Assembly: GCA_029862185.1 (NCBI GenBank)
Contig: JAOTXX010000020.1
Span: 1-55,649, forward strand
Source: Myxococcales bacterium
GTDB lineage: Bacteria; Myxococcota_A; Polyangia; Polyangiales; Houyiibacteriaceae
Direction: 5' to 3'
DNA length: 55,649 bases
Shown: in pieces, positions 36,728 to 45,312 of the stretch
How positions within the stretch are numbered: position 1 is the first letter of the stretch
Layout of the letters: each line of letters starts with the position of its first letter
The notes under the pieces: generated by a model
What the model was told of the DNA's origin: nothing
Databases searched by the model: none
What the model saw: the letters and a program-made list of their open reading frames with translations, nothing else
Position numbers and translations under genes: made by a program

Positions 36728-37513
36728 TCACTTCCCCTTGAACTCGGGACGCCGCTTCTGGAAGAAAGCCATCACGCCTTCCTGCAAATCCTCGGAGGTC
36801 ATCACGCGCTCCAGCGCTGCGTACTCGTGCAGGAGTCCGTCCTCGAGAGACTTCGGGCCGCCTCGAATGACTGCATCGAGGATCCCCGCGACGGCGAGCG
36901 GGGCTTTGTTGGCGAGCTCCGACGCGAGCTCAGCCACTTGCGCGTCGAGATCTTCCGGCTCGCAAACCCGCGTGAGCAGGCCCGCTTTGAACGCTTCGTC
37001 GGCGTCCAGCTTCTTGGCGAGTAGCATGATCTCGAGCGCGCGGGCGCGCCCCACGGTGCGTGTCAGGCGCTGTGTCCCTCCCCACGCGGGCACCACGCCG
37101 AGCTCGACCTCGGGCAAGCCGATCTTTGCGCCCCGCGCGCCGATCCGAAAGTGACAGGCCAAGGCAATTTCAAACCCTCCGCCGAGGCAAGCGCCGCGAA
37201 TTGCGCAGACGACCGGCTTGCCCATGGTTTCGATGCTGCGGATGACGCGCAGCCGCTGCTCGATGAAACTCTGGACGCCGCGACCGGCTGCCGCGGCACC
37301 GAATTCGCGAATGTCGGCACCCACCGAGAAGTTCTCATTGCCTGCGCCCCGCAGGATGACCGCCCGAACGCTCTGGTCTCGCTCGACTTCGTCGACGACC
37401 TGCTCGAGGGCGTCGATCAAGGCCATGCTCAAACGATTGTACGGCGGCTCGTTGAGCTCGATCGTCGCCACCGAGGCCGCGCGACGAATGAGAATGGGTT
37501 CTTCTTGGCTCAC
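36728..37513 (-). CDS. Enoyl-CoA hydratase/isomerase family protein
   Basis: A 261-residue crotonase-fold enzyme. The oxyanion and catalytic region is ACLGGGFEIALACHFRIG, then GLPEVELGVVPAWGGTQRL, which carries the usual catalytic Glu positions. It likely hydrates or isomerises an unsaturated acyl-CoA. The GTG at 37513 is chosen because GAGGAG lies 5 bases upstream and GTGA overlaps the Rieske gene stop. Coupling to a Rieske oxygenase hints at a shared degradation route. Confidence 0.9.
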   Translation of the reverse strand: MSQEEPILIRRAASVATIELNEPPYNRLSMALIDALEQVVDEVERDQSVRAVILRGAGNENFSVGADIREFGAAAAGRGVQSFIEQRLRVIRSIETMGKPVVCAIRGACLGGGFEIALACHFRIGARGAKIGLPEVELGVVPAWGGTQRLTRTVGRARALEIMLLAKKLDADEAFKAGLLTRVCEPEDLDAQVAELASELANKAPLAVAGILDAVIRGGPKSLEDGLLHEYAALERVMTSEDLQEGVMAFFQKRRPEFKGK

Positions 37514-38658
37514 GACAGCTCCTCGATACGGCGGTCGAGCTCGTCGTGCCACCATTGAATCGGCGCTTCTTCGATACCGTAGGTCATGCGCTCGTTGGCG
37601 CCGCTCGCAAGCCCCTTTTGGATCTGCTCGCAGACCCAGAGATCTTCGCCCTTGAACACACCGTTCTGGATGAGCTCGTAGTTGAGCTCCCAGTGCGCGC
37701 GCGCCTTTTCGGTTTGGGGCTCCTCGGGGATGATGAGGTCGTGCTCCCAGTGAATCTCGCCCAGGGAAGTCGGGTATGCCGTTGCGCGGCTCACGAAGCC
37801 CGGCTGCGCGACGAAAATCGTGTTCGGAAAGATGACGTAGGTCGGTGTGGCGACATCGCGGATGTTCTCGATCGCGTTGCGTGCCGACGCCTCGTAGAAG
37901 CCGCCGCGGCCGACGATGGCTCGAACGTGCGGGCCGGCGAGCTCCGAGTAGCTCTGGTGATCTTCGAAGTAGGGACCCACTGTCTTTTTGTGAAGATGCC
38001 GAACGTGGTAGCCATCGAGAAAGGCTTCCATCACGATCTTCCAGTTGGTCTGCGCTGTCGTCGTTGCTCGTCGAAAGACGACGTGGTTCTCCAGATTCAA
38101 AGGGCCGAGGTCGGGTTCGAGAGGATCGAGAAATGCGTCGAAGTCGTGGTCCCGAGCGGGCGTCGCGACCACCCAGATGAACCCGAAGCGTTCGGTCACG
38201 GGCAGCCCGCGCAGGTTGAGCTTGCTCTTGTCGAGCGAAGGGAAGAGCTCTTTTCGGGGGATTTGGCTGAGCGCACCGTCTAAATCGTATGCCCAGCCGT
38301 GGTAGCGGCATTGAAAGCCCTTGCGTACTTTACAGAAGCCGGACTCCTCGAGAAGGCGGGTCCCCCGATGGCGGCAGACGTTGAGCATGGCGCGAAGCGC
38401 GCCTCCACGGTTGCGGGTGATGAGGATCGGCACGCCAAGCGCGTCGTGGACTAGGCACGAACCCGCAGACGGGAGCTGGGATACGTGCGCGACCGGCATC
38501 GGCAGCGAGCGCAACAGGCGTTGCTCCGACTCGAGCCGCGCTTGGTCGGTGTAGGCCGTGACCGGGTTCTCAAAGACACCAAGAGACTGGCTGGGCCCCT
38601 CGTCGTATACGCGAACGAGCTTTTGTACGAGCTCTTCGTAAATCGGCGGGTTCTTCAT
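37510..38658 (-). CDS. Rieske ring-hydroxylating oxygenase, alpha subunit type
   Basis: A 382-residue oxygenase. The Rieske [2Fe-2S] ligands are C95-R-H97 and C117-R-Y-H120 (NVCRHRG, CRYHGWAY). The mononuclear iron site is D215GYH218 and H223, and the bridging Asp is present in the same motif. No ferredoxin or reductase gene is adjacent. It could hydroxylate or demethylate an aromatic, choline-like or steroid substrate. The stop overlaps the start of the enoyl-CoA hydratase gene by four bases, so the two are translated together. Confidence 0.92.
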   Translation of the reverse strand: MKNPPIYEELVQKLVRVYDEGPSQSLGVFENPVTAYTDQARLESEQRLLRSLPMPVAHVSQLPSAGSCLVHDALGVPILITRNRGGALRAMLNVCRHRGTRLLEESGFCKVRKGFQCRYHGWAYDLDGALSQIPRKELFPSLDKSKLNLRGLPVTERFGFIWVVATPARDHDFDAFLDPLEPDLGPLNLENHVVFRRATTTAQTNWKIVMEAFLDGYHVRHLHKKTVGPYFEDHQSYSELAGPHVRAIVGRGGFYEASARNAIENIRDVATPTYVIFPNTIFVAQPGFVSRATAYPTSLGEIHWEHDLIIPEEPQTEKARAHWELNYELIQNGVFKGEDLWVCEQIQKGLASGANERMTYGIEEAPIQWWHDELDRRIEELS

Positions 38659-38714
38659 GTTGCCCCCGGTGTCAGTACCACATCGAGGCGCGCCGCTGCG
38701 CGGAAACCTCTGGT

Positions 38715-39392
38715 ATGCTCGCGGCCGCAGTGCGCATTCTCATCATCGTCATCGTGCTCGTCGCGCTCGTCGGTCTCGTGGCCGCAGTTTGGCTCACGAC
38801 GCGCGGGCCCAGCGCTGCGCAGGCCGCGCGCATCGCCGAGGTGCTCGAGGACACGACCCCTGCCGGTGAGCCCCCTGCATTTGCGCATTGCGCGTCTTGT
38901 CATCTGCACGACGGCAGCGGCAGGCCCGACGGCTCGATTCCTCGACTCGCCGGACAGAGGCGTGCAGTCCTCGAAAACAAGCTCTACCGGCTGAGAGCCG
39001 GAACGATGCACCTTCCGGTGATGGATCCATACGCCCGCACCTTGCTGCTCACGGAGGTCACCGACATCGCGATCTACCTTTCGCAGTTGCCCGAGATCGA
39101 AGTCGCGTCCAGCGCCGCGAGCGACGAACAACGCGCCGCGGGTGCAGCGCTGTTCGCTCAGCACTGCGTCGCTTGTCATGGCGCACGCGGCGAAGGGGAC
39201 GATGGCTTGTTTGCTTCTCGACTTTGCGGTCAGTACGCCGGTTACCTCGCGCGTCGTCTCGAAGAAGCCGCCGCAGGAACGCGCGGCACCGCGGATGCGA
39301 TCATGCAGGGCGTTGTGGACACGGTGCCCACCGACGACCTTGGGCTGATCGTAGCCTGGTTGGCCGCCGGCAAGGGATGCGGGTCACCATGA
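38715..39392 (+). CDS. Membrane-anchored di-heme cytochrome c
   Basis: A 225-residue c-type cytochrome with an N-terminal membrane helix (ILIIVIVLVALVGLVAAVW) and two heme sites, C59ASCH63 and C151VACH155, in two tandem c domains. It faces the periplasm and transfers electrons. The stop overlaps the ATG of the flavin amine oxidase (ATGA, 39389-39392), so it is probably the dedicated electron acceptor of that enzyme. The ATG at 38715 is used; a GTG at 38733 is also possible. Confidence 0.92.
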   Translation: MLAAAVRILIIVIVLVALVGLVAAVWLTTRGPSAAQAARIAEVLEDTTPAGEPPAFAHCASCHLHDGSGRPDGSIPRLAGQRRAVLENKLYRLRAGTMHLPVMDPYARTLLLTEVTDIAIYLSQLPEIEVASSAASDEQRAAGAALFAQHCVACHGARGEGDDGLFASRLCGQYAGYLARRLEEAAAGTRGTADAIMQGVVDTVPTDDLGLIVAWLAAGKGCGSP

Positions 39393-40861
39393 CGAATCGA
39401 TTCACCCGCAGGCGATTTGTCCGCGTGACCGGAGGCGTCGCCGCGGCGGCGTCGATTGCAGGGCCGGGTTTGGTGCGAGCCGCCGCCGCCGACGAAGCAG
39501 CGTCCGGGGCGCGACACGTGAACGTGATCATCATCGGTGGAGGGCTCTCGGGTCTGATGGCCGGGCGCGAGCTCCAAAAGCTGGGTGTGGATTCGTTCGT
39601 CGTGCTCGAGGCGCGGGAGCGCGTGGGTGGGCGCACGCTCAACATGCCCATCGGCGGCGGGCACATCGTGGAGGTCGGTGGGGAGTGGATAGGCCCCGGT
39701 CAAAACGCCATTGCCGCCCTGATCGCCGAGCTTCGGATCGGCGCCTTTGATCACTACTACGACGGCGACACGACCTATGATATCGAAGGTGTGATCTCGC
39801 GCGGTCTCCTGCCGGACGTCAGCCTTTCCGAAGCGGTCGACTTTGGTAAGGTCGCCTGGCAGCTCGATCGTCTCTCCAAAAAGATGCCGGTTGGCGAGCC
39901 CTGGCGGATGCCCGATGCCGCGGCACTCGACCGGGAAACTCTCGGTAACTGGCTCCGCGAGCATGCCGCGACGAGCTTCACGCCGTCGGTGTTTCGCTTG
40001 ATCAGCCGCGCCGTCTGGTCGGGCTATCCCGAGCGCATCTCGCTGCTCTGGGTCTTGCACTATCTGCGATCGGCCGGAGGCCTCTTGCCGGTGATCCTCA
40101 ACGACGGTGGGGCCCAGGACCAGCGCATCGAAGGGGGCTCGCAGGTCATTTCGCAGCGCATGGCGTCCGACCTTGGCGATCGTGTTCTTCTCGGCCGCCC
40201 CGTCCTGCGCATCGAGGATCAGGCTTCCAAGCGTATGCGGGTGGTCACTTCAGCCGAGACTTTCACCGCTGACCGCGTCATCGTCGCCATGGCGCCCGCC
40301 GACACCGCAGGGATCGCGTTCGCACCAAACCTGCCCAAGCCGCGCCAGGACCTGGTCTCGGGCTGGGCGCGCCTTCCGCGCCTGCCATTGGTCAAAGCCG
40401 CCATGCTGTACGAGCGACCGTTTTGGCGAGCAGACGGCCTGAACGGCGCGATGCAAAGCGACCGCAGCCCGATTCAGCTCGTGTTCGACAACTCGCCCGA
40501 AGACGCATCGATGGGCGTGCTCAGCTGCTTCCTTTCGGTCGTCGAGTGTCCGCACCTCGCCGACCGAAAGCTGCGCGAGGAGGGTTTGAAAGAAGAGCTC
40601 GCGCGCTACTTCGGGCCGAAGGCGCTCGACGCAACCGGCTACGTCGAAAAGGACTGGGCGGCCGACCCCTGGAGCACCGGCTGCATCACTCCGTTGACAC
40701 CCGGGGTGCTCACCGCGGGCGGCGAGCATCTGCGGAGGCCAAGCGGCCGTATCTTTTGGGCAGGCACCGAAAGCGCAAAGCGCTGGTGCGGGTATATGGA
40801 CGGCGCCATCTCCGCGGGCGCGCGCGCGGCCGGCGAAGTGCACGCGTCGCTGAAGGGCTAG
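39389..40861 (+). CDS. Tat-exported flavin amine oxidase/dehydrogenase
   Basis: A 490-residue flavin amine oxidase (MAO/polyamine oxidase family). A Tat signal is visible (TRRRFVRVTGGVAAAASIAG), then the FAD motif VIIIGGGLSGLMAGREL and the ARERVGGRT segment. The C-terminal flavin region ends with WAGTESAKRWCGYMDGAI. The start overlaps the preceding cytochrome c stop (ATGA). Exported MAO-like enzymes such as NicA2 pass electrons to a cytochrome c instead of oxygen, and this gene pair fits that scheme. The amine substrate is unknown. Confidence 0.93.
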   Translation: MTNRFTRRRFVRVTGGVAAAASIAGPGLVRAAAADEAASGARHVNVIIIGGGLSGLMAGRELQKLGVDSFVVLEARERVGGRTLNMPIGGGHIVEVGGEWIGPGQNAIAALIAELRIGAFDHYYDGDTTYDIEGVISRGLLPDVSLSEAVDFGKVAWQLDRLSKKMPVGEPWRMPDAAALDRETLGNWLREHAATSFTPSVFRLISRAVWSGYPERISLLWVLHYLRSAGGLLPVILNDGGAQDQRIEGGSQVISQRMASDLGDRVLLGRPVLRIEDQASKRMRVVTSAETFTADRVIVAMAPADTAGIAFAPNLPKPRQDLVSGWARLPRLPLVKAAMLYERPFWRADGLNGAMQSDRSPIQLVFDNSPEDASMGVLSCFLSVVECPHLADRKLREEGLKEELARYFGPKALDATGYVEKDWAADPWSTGCITPLTPGVLTAGGEHLRRPSGRIFWAGTESAKRWCGYMDGAISAGARAAGEVHASLKG

Positions 40862-42639
40862 GGCCCCACGATGGCGCTGAGGATCCAGCGGCGGCTGTCG
40901 ACGGGATCGATCACGGCATCGATCTCGAAGTGCGCCGCCATGTTGACGGCCTTTCCGCGCTCGTAAAGCTTCTCGACCATGTCCTGGAACATCGTTTCGC
41001 GCGCCTCGGGATCCTCGATTGCCCCGAGCTCTTTGCGAAAACCGAGCTTCACCGCCCCTTCGAGGCCCATGCCCCCAAACTCGCCGGTCGGCCAAGAAAT
41101 CGTGAACGCGGGCGCTTTGAAGCTCCCGCCTGCCATGGACTGCGCGCCGAGCCCATAGCCCTTGCGCAAGACGATCGTGCAGAAGGGAACCGCGAGGGCG
41201 GCACTCGTCGTGAAAAGCCTGGCGGCGCGTTTCACGAGCCCCGTCTCTTCGGCTTCCGGTCCCACCATGAACCCCGGCGTGTCGCACAAGAACACGAGCG
41301 GAATCCCAAACGTGCTGCAGCGCTTCATGAAGTCGCTTGCCTTGTCGGCGGCCTCGCTGTCGATCGCGCCCCCGAGGTGCATCGGATTGTTGGCGACGAT
41401 ACCCAGGGGCATGCCTTCGACCCGCGCCAAGGCCGTGACCATCCCCACGCCAAAGCCGCCCCTCAGCTCCAGGACCGAATGGTCGTCCGCCAAGGTCTCG
41501 ATGACCCTGCGCACGTCGTACACACGCAGGCGGTTTTCCGGAATCGCCGAGCGGAGCAGGCGTTGGTCCGCGCAGCTCCAGTCGGGGAGGGCGCCTTGAA
41601 AATAGGAAAGGCACTTCTTTGCCGCGGCGACCGCCTCCGCGTCGTCGTCCACCAGCACGTCGATCACGCCGTTTCGATACTGAGACGCCGAAGGCCCGAC
41701 GTCTTCAGGCGCATAGACACCGAGACCTCCGCCTTCGATCATCGCGGGCCCGCCCATGCCGATGTTCGACGCCTTGGTCGCGATCACGACGTCGCAGCAA
41801 CCGAGGAGGGCGGCATTGCCGGCGAAACAGTGGCCGGAATTCACGCCGACGAGCGGAACTTTCCCTGAAAGCTCCGCGAAGTACTGAAATGCCCGGCAAT
41901 CGAGGCCTGCAACGATCGCATGGTCCGTGTCGCCTGGCCGGCCGCCGCCACCCTCGGAAAAAAGGACGACGGGAAGGCCGCGTGCCTCGGCAAGCTCGAA
42001 CATGCGGTCCTTCTTGAGGTGATTCATCGTGCCCTGCGTCCCCGCGAGCACCGTGTAGTCGTACGACATGACCACGCACTGCGTTCGCGTCGGTCCAAAG
42101 GCCTCGCCGTTCACGCGACCGATGCCCGCGACCATCCCGTCGGCGGGCGTGCGCCGAATCAAGTCCTCGATCGATCGCCGTCGTCTCTGGGCTGCAATGA
42201 CCAAGGCGCCGTATTCGACCAGGGTTCCCTCGTCGACGAGGTCCGCGATGTTCTCACGCGCGGTGCGCTGTCCCGTCTTGCGACGCTTCGCCACGGCGTC
42301 GGGGCGGTTCGCGTCGAGCCCGAATGCGTGCCGCTCTTTCACTTCGGCGAGGTCCGACCGAACCTCGCCGAGCGACGTGATCTCTTCTCCAGCCGTCGCA
42401 GTCACGACCTGCTCGACCCGCTCCAAGACCAGCAGCGTGTCTCCGGCCCCCACCATCGCGTCTGCCTCAACGAGCACCTTGCGGACGACGCCGCTCTGCT
42501 CCGCGGCCACGACGTGCTCCATCTTCATGGCTTCGAGGATCACCAGCGCCTGCCCGGCGGCGACCGTCTGGCCGACGTCCGCGCGAACGGTGATGACCAC
42601 CGCCTGCATCGGAGCGCAAACCTCGAAGGTACTGGTCAT
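40858..42639 (-). CDS. Acyl-CoA carboxylase: biotinyl domain fused to carboxyltransferase
   Basis: A 593-residue fusion. Residues 1-72 are a biotinyl (BCCP) domain with the biotinylation site EAMKMEH (Lys39). The rest is an acyl-CoA carboxyltransferase of the propionyl/methylcrotonyl-CoA carboxylase beta-subunit type (GGGGRPGDTD, GHCFAGNAALLG, GGMGLEGAVKLGF). It would carboxylate an acyl-CoA, but no biotin carboxylase gene is nearby, so that subunit must be encoded elsewhere. The biotin domain on the carboxyltransferase chain, rather than on the carboxylase chain, is unusual. It overlaps the amine oxidase tail by 4 bases. Confidence 0.92.
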   Translation of the reverse strand: MTSTFEVCAPMQAVVITVRADVGQTVAAGQALVILEAMKMEHVVAAEQSGVVRKVLVEADAMVGAGDTLLVLERVEQVVTATAGEEITSLGEVRSDLAEVKERHAFGLDANRPDAVAKRRKTGQRTARENIADLVDEGTLVEYGALVIAAQRRRRSIEDLIRRTPADGMVAGIGRVNGEAFGPTRTQCVVMSYDYTVLAGTQGTMNHLKKDRMFELAEARGLPVVLFSEGGGGRPGDTDHAIVAGLDCRAFQYFAELSGKVPLVGVNSGHCFAGNAALLGCCDVVIATKASNIGMGGPAMIEGGGLGVYAPEDVGPSASQYRNGVIDVLVDDDAEAVAAAKKCLSYFQGALPDWSCADQRLLRSAIPENRLRVYDVRRVIETLADDHSVLELRGGFGVGMVTALARVEGMPLGIVANNPMHLGGAIDSEAADKASDFMKRCSTFGIPLVFLCDTPGFMVGPEAEETGLVKRAARLFTTSAALAVPFCTIVLRKGYGLGAQSMAGGSFKAPAFTISWPTGEFGGMGLEGAVKLGFRKELGAIEDPEARETMFQDMVEKLYERGKAVNMAAHFEIDAVIDPVDSRRWILSAIVGP

Positions 42640-42679
42640 CGCCCGGTGTTAGCAGCTTCTTCCAGAAACCAACCAATTC

Positions 42680-42709
42680 AAAACGGGGACAGTCCCCTTT
42701 TCAAAAGGG
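42680..42709. repeat. REP-like palindromic element
   Basis: Two nested inverted repeats are present: GGGGA-CAG-TCCCC (42685-42697) flanked by AAAA and TTTT, and CCCTTTT-C-AAAAGGG (42695-42709). The GGGGACAGTCCCC core resembles dispersed REP-type palindromes that often accompany REP-associated tyrosine transposases in several phyla. It lies in a divergent promoter region, so a terminator role is unlikely. Confidence 0.5.
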
Positions 42710-42744
42710 TTAATGGCTTGCGGGGATTCGACTAGGATGGCTGG

Positions 42745-43794
42745 ATGGAGCGTACGGAGAAGAATGTTCGGTTGGGGATGACCCTGCCGGTGGCGGGGGC
42801 GGACAAAGCGGTCGAGCTGGCGCGAGCTGCCGTCGACCGAGGCTACGAAGAGGTTTGGATGGCCGAGGTCAACGGCGGCGACTCCTACGCGCTCGCGGGC
42901 GCGGTTGCGCAGGGCTTGCCCGGAACGCGTATCGGGACGGCCGTGGTTCCCGCGCAAACACGGACGCCGATGGTGCACGCCATGGCGGCCATGACCCTGA
43001 GCCAGATGACCAACGGCAATTTCATCCTCGGCCTCGGGCTTTCGTCTCCAAATATCGTTCATGACTGGGCGGGCCAGCCGTTCGACAAGCCGCTCACGCG
43101 CATGCGCGAGCACGTCGAAGTGCTCCGTCAGATGATGAGCGGGCAGAAAACCAACTACGAGGGCAAGACCCTCTCGGTGAAAGGGTTTCGGCTTGGAGGC
43201 GCCACCGTCGGGGAGGTTCCGATCTATCTGGGTGCGCTCAACAAGGGGATGTTGCGCTTGGCCGGCGCGCTGTGCGACGGGGTGTGTCTCAATATGGTCC
43301 CCGAGTCGGCTTTGCCGCAGGTCCTTGGCGAGGTGCGGGCTGGCTCCGAGGAGGCAGGACGCGACCCCCGAACCATCGAAGTCGTCGCCCGGCTTCACGT
43401 GGTGATGGCCGATGATCCCAACATGGGTCGCAACTTGATCCGCACCGTTTTCGGCGCTTACGCGGCCACGCCTGGCTACAACAAATGCTTCGAGTGGATC
43501 GGCTACAAAGACGAAGCGCGGCAGATTCGCGAAGCCTTCGCCAAGGGCGACCGAGCAGGCGTCGCCCAAGGAGTCACCGACCGGCTCTGTGACGCCATGG
43601 CCGTCGTCGGTAATCGCGAAACCATCCGGGCGCGCATTCGTGCCTACGCCGAAGCCGGCATCGACGTCTGTGTGGTGAACCCCATCGCGGACGCCTCGGC
43701 TGTGCCGCAGTTGCTCGAGGACATTTCCGGCTGCCTCGACGGCCTCGAGCTGCGCGACAGCGGGGTCATGCGCGCGACGGGCGGCAGCTCTTGA
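42745..43794 (+). CDS. LLM class flavin/F420-dependent oxidoreductase
   Basis: A 349-residue luciferase-like monooxygenase-fold protein. LGMTLPVAGADKAVELARAA, YEEVWMAEVNGGDSYALAGA and ILGLGLSSP match F420-dependent LLM oxidoreductases. It may use FMN or F420 to oxidise or reduce a small substrate. AGGA lies before the ATG. It is divergent from the carboxyltransferase fusion across a spacer with a REP-like palindrome. Confidence 0.88.
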   Translation: MERTEKNVRLGMTLPVAGADKAVELARAAVDRGYEEVWMAEVNGGDSYALAGAVAQGLPGTRIGTAVVPAQTRTPMVHAMAAMTLSQMTNGNFILGLGLSSPNIVHDWAGQPFDKPLTRMREHVEVLRQMMSGQKTNYEGKTLSVKGFRLGGATVGEVPIYLGALNKGMLRLAGALCDGVCLNMVPESALPQVLGEVRAGSEEAGRDPRTIEVVARLHVVMADDPNMGRNLIRTVFGAYAATPGYNKCFEWIGYKDEARQIREAFAKGDRAGVAQGVTDRLCDAMAVVGNRETIRARIRAYAEAGIDVCVVNPIADASAVPQLLEDISGCLDGLELRDSGVMRATGGSS

Positions 43795-43824
43795 GCCGAT
43801 ACCCGGTCCGTGCTTTGCTTTGGC

Positions 43825-44865
43825 ATGCCTCGCGTTCTTCTCATCTCGTCCGTCCTTCTCATCACCGTGCTCGTCAGCGGCGATTCGTTCCGGAGTGAAG
43901 CCAGAGCCGAAAGCGCCGAATCGAGCTCACAGGCGAGCGACGAGCCGACGCAGCAGCTTCGCATCGCCACCTTGGCGCCCAGGCAGTCCGAGCTCGGCAG
44001 AGCCTTTCAACAGCTCCGCAAGGAGCTCAAAGAGGTCACCGACGGCCAGGTGAATCTCAAAATGTATGCCGGCGGCGTCGCCGGCGACGAGATGACGGTG
44101 GTCCGCAAGATGCGCGTCGGCCAGCTCGACGGCGCGCTCCTGACCTCGACGGGCCTCGGCGCGCTGGTGCCCCAGGTGCTGGTCCTCCAGGCGCCAGGGC
44201 TCATCACCAGTTACCCGGCGCTCGACGACGTGCGCGAAAAGCTCGGCCCCGACCTGGTCGCGCTCTTCGACAAGGCCGGCTACGAGCTGATCTCCTGGGG
44301 AGACTCCGGGCAGGTCCGGATTTTCTCCAAGCACAAGATCCAACATCCCAACGACTTGAGGAACGTTCGCCCCTGGGTCTGGCGTGGCTCGCCGACGATG
44401 AAAGCGTTCATCGAGGCGGCGGGGGCGAACGGGGTGACGATGGGTCTGCCGGAGGTCTTCTCTGCTCTCCAGACCGGCATGGTGGACACCGTCATCGCGT
44501 CCTCGATCGGCGTCCTCGCGTTTCAGTGGCACACCAAGCTCGTGACGATGACCAAGCCTGGTGGAGGTATCGTGGTCGGGGCGTACGTGATCAAAAAGGA
44601 TCGCCTCGCCGCACTCCCGAAGGCAGCCCAGGATCACATTCGGCAAAGCGCAAAAGACCACGCCCAGGAGTTTCGCGAGGGCGGGCGGCGGATCGACAAA
44701 GAAGCAAGCGACGCCCTCGCGGATCGACTGAAGGCCGTGAACATCTGGCGCAACAAGGACGCCTGGGAGGCGGTTCAGCGAGACGCGCGAAATTCACTGG
44801 CCGGACGGCTCTACTCGAAGTCGTTGATGACGCGGGTGCAAGAGATCGTGGGTAAGAACTATTGA
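43825..44865 (+). CDS. TRAP transporter DctP-type substrate-binding protein
   Basis: A 346-residue periplasmic binding protein with a cleavable signal peptide (RVLLISSVLLITVLVSG). LATLAPRQSELGRAF, NLKMYAGGVAGDEMTVVRKMRVGQLDGALLT and FRNVRPWVWRGSPTMKAFIEAAGANGV-like stretches fit the DctP family (TRAP solute-binding proteins). No DctQ or DctM membrane genes are nearby. It may serve a remote transporter or work in another process. The ATG at 43825 is chosen over a GTG at 43810 because it starts the signal peptide. Confidence 0.85.
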   Translation: MPRVLLISSVLLITVLVSGDSFRSEARAESAESSSQASDEPTQQLRIATLAPRQSELGRAFQQLRKELKEVTDGQVNLKMYAGGVAGDEMTVVRKMRVGQLDGALLTSTGLGALVPQVLVLQAPGLITSYPALDDVREKLGPDLVALFDKAGYELISWGDSGQVRIFSKHKIQHPNDLRNVRPWVWRGSPTMKAFIEAAGANGVTMGLPEVFSALQTGMVDTVIASSIGVLAFQWHTKLVTMTKPGGGIVVGAYVIKKDRLAALPKAAQDHIRQSAKDHAQEFREGGRRIDKEASDALADRLKAVNIWRNKDAWEAVQRDARNSLAGRLYSKSLMTRVQEIVGKNY

Positions 44866-44873
44866 GGAACGAG

Positions 44874-45257
44874 ATGCTTAGACGGCTTTTTTGGGTGTCG
44901 CTCGTGCTTAGCACGAGCGCGTTTGGATGTGCACAAGCGACCGAGTCGAGCTGCTTCGGGGACACGATCGTGTTCGAACCCGGCCCGACCTGCACGGGGT
45001 TCTGCGCGTTGGCCGTGGTCGAATGCGAGGTTGCCCTTCTGGGCACCGAGGACGAATGTGAGCAAAATTGCGAGCGAGAACGGTCGTGCGCCGAGCTGAC
45101 GTCTGAGGCGTGTCTCACGGCGTTCGAAGCGGCCGTCGACTGCGCTGCCGGCCTCGACTGCCAGGACATCATCGACCAGGTCAATGGCGTGAACGTCGAT
45201 GCCTATCCCTGCCGGTCCGAGCTCGAAATCAGCGATCAGATCTGCACCGGCGAATAG
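44874..45257 (+). CDS. Small Cys-rich lipoprotein
   Basis: A 127-residue lipoprotein with the lipobox STSAFGC and about twelve Cys in the mature part (TCTGFCALAVVECEVALLG, ECEQNCERERSC, GLDCQDIID). The even spacing suggests a disulfide-stabilised fold. AGGA 7 bases before the ATG at 44874 supports this start over the TTG at 44862. It follows the TRAP gene by 8 bases and is probably in the same transcript, which ends at the terminator just downstream. No family is recognised. Confidence 0.78.
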   Translation: MLRRLFWVSLVLSTSAFGCAQATESSCFGDTIVFEPGPTCTGFCALAVVECEVALLGTEDECEQNCERERSCAELTSEACLTAFEAAVDCAAGLDCQDIIDQVNGVNVDAYPCRSELEISDQICTGE

Positions 45258-45260
45258 AAA

Positions 45261-45290
45261 AAGGCACCCAGCAAGTGGGTGCCTTTCTTC
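45261..45290. terminator. Bidirectional rho-independent terminator
   Basis: A perfect 10-base stem, AAGGCACCCA (45261-45270) / TGGGTGCCTT (45276-45285), encloses a GCAAG loop. A T-rich tract follows on the plus strand, and the A-run before the stem gives a U-tract on the minus strand. It lies between the tails of two convergent lipoprotein genes and can stop both. Confidence 0.9.
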
Positions 45291-45312
45291 GAGTCAAGCC
45301 GCTAGGCGATGC

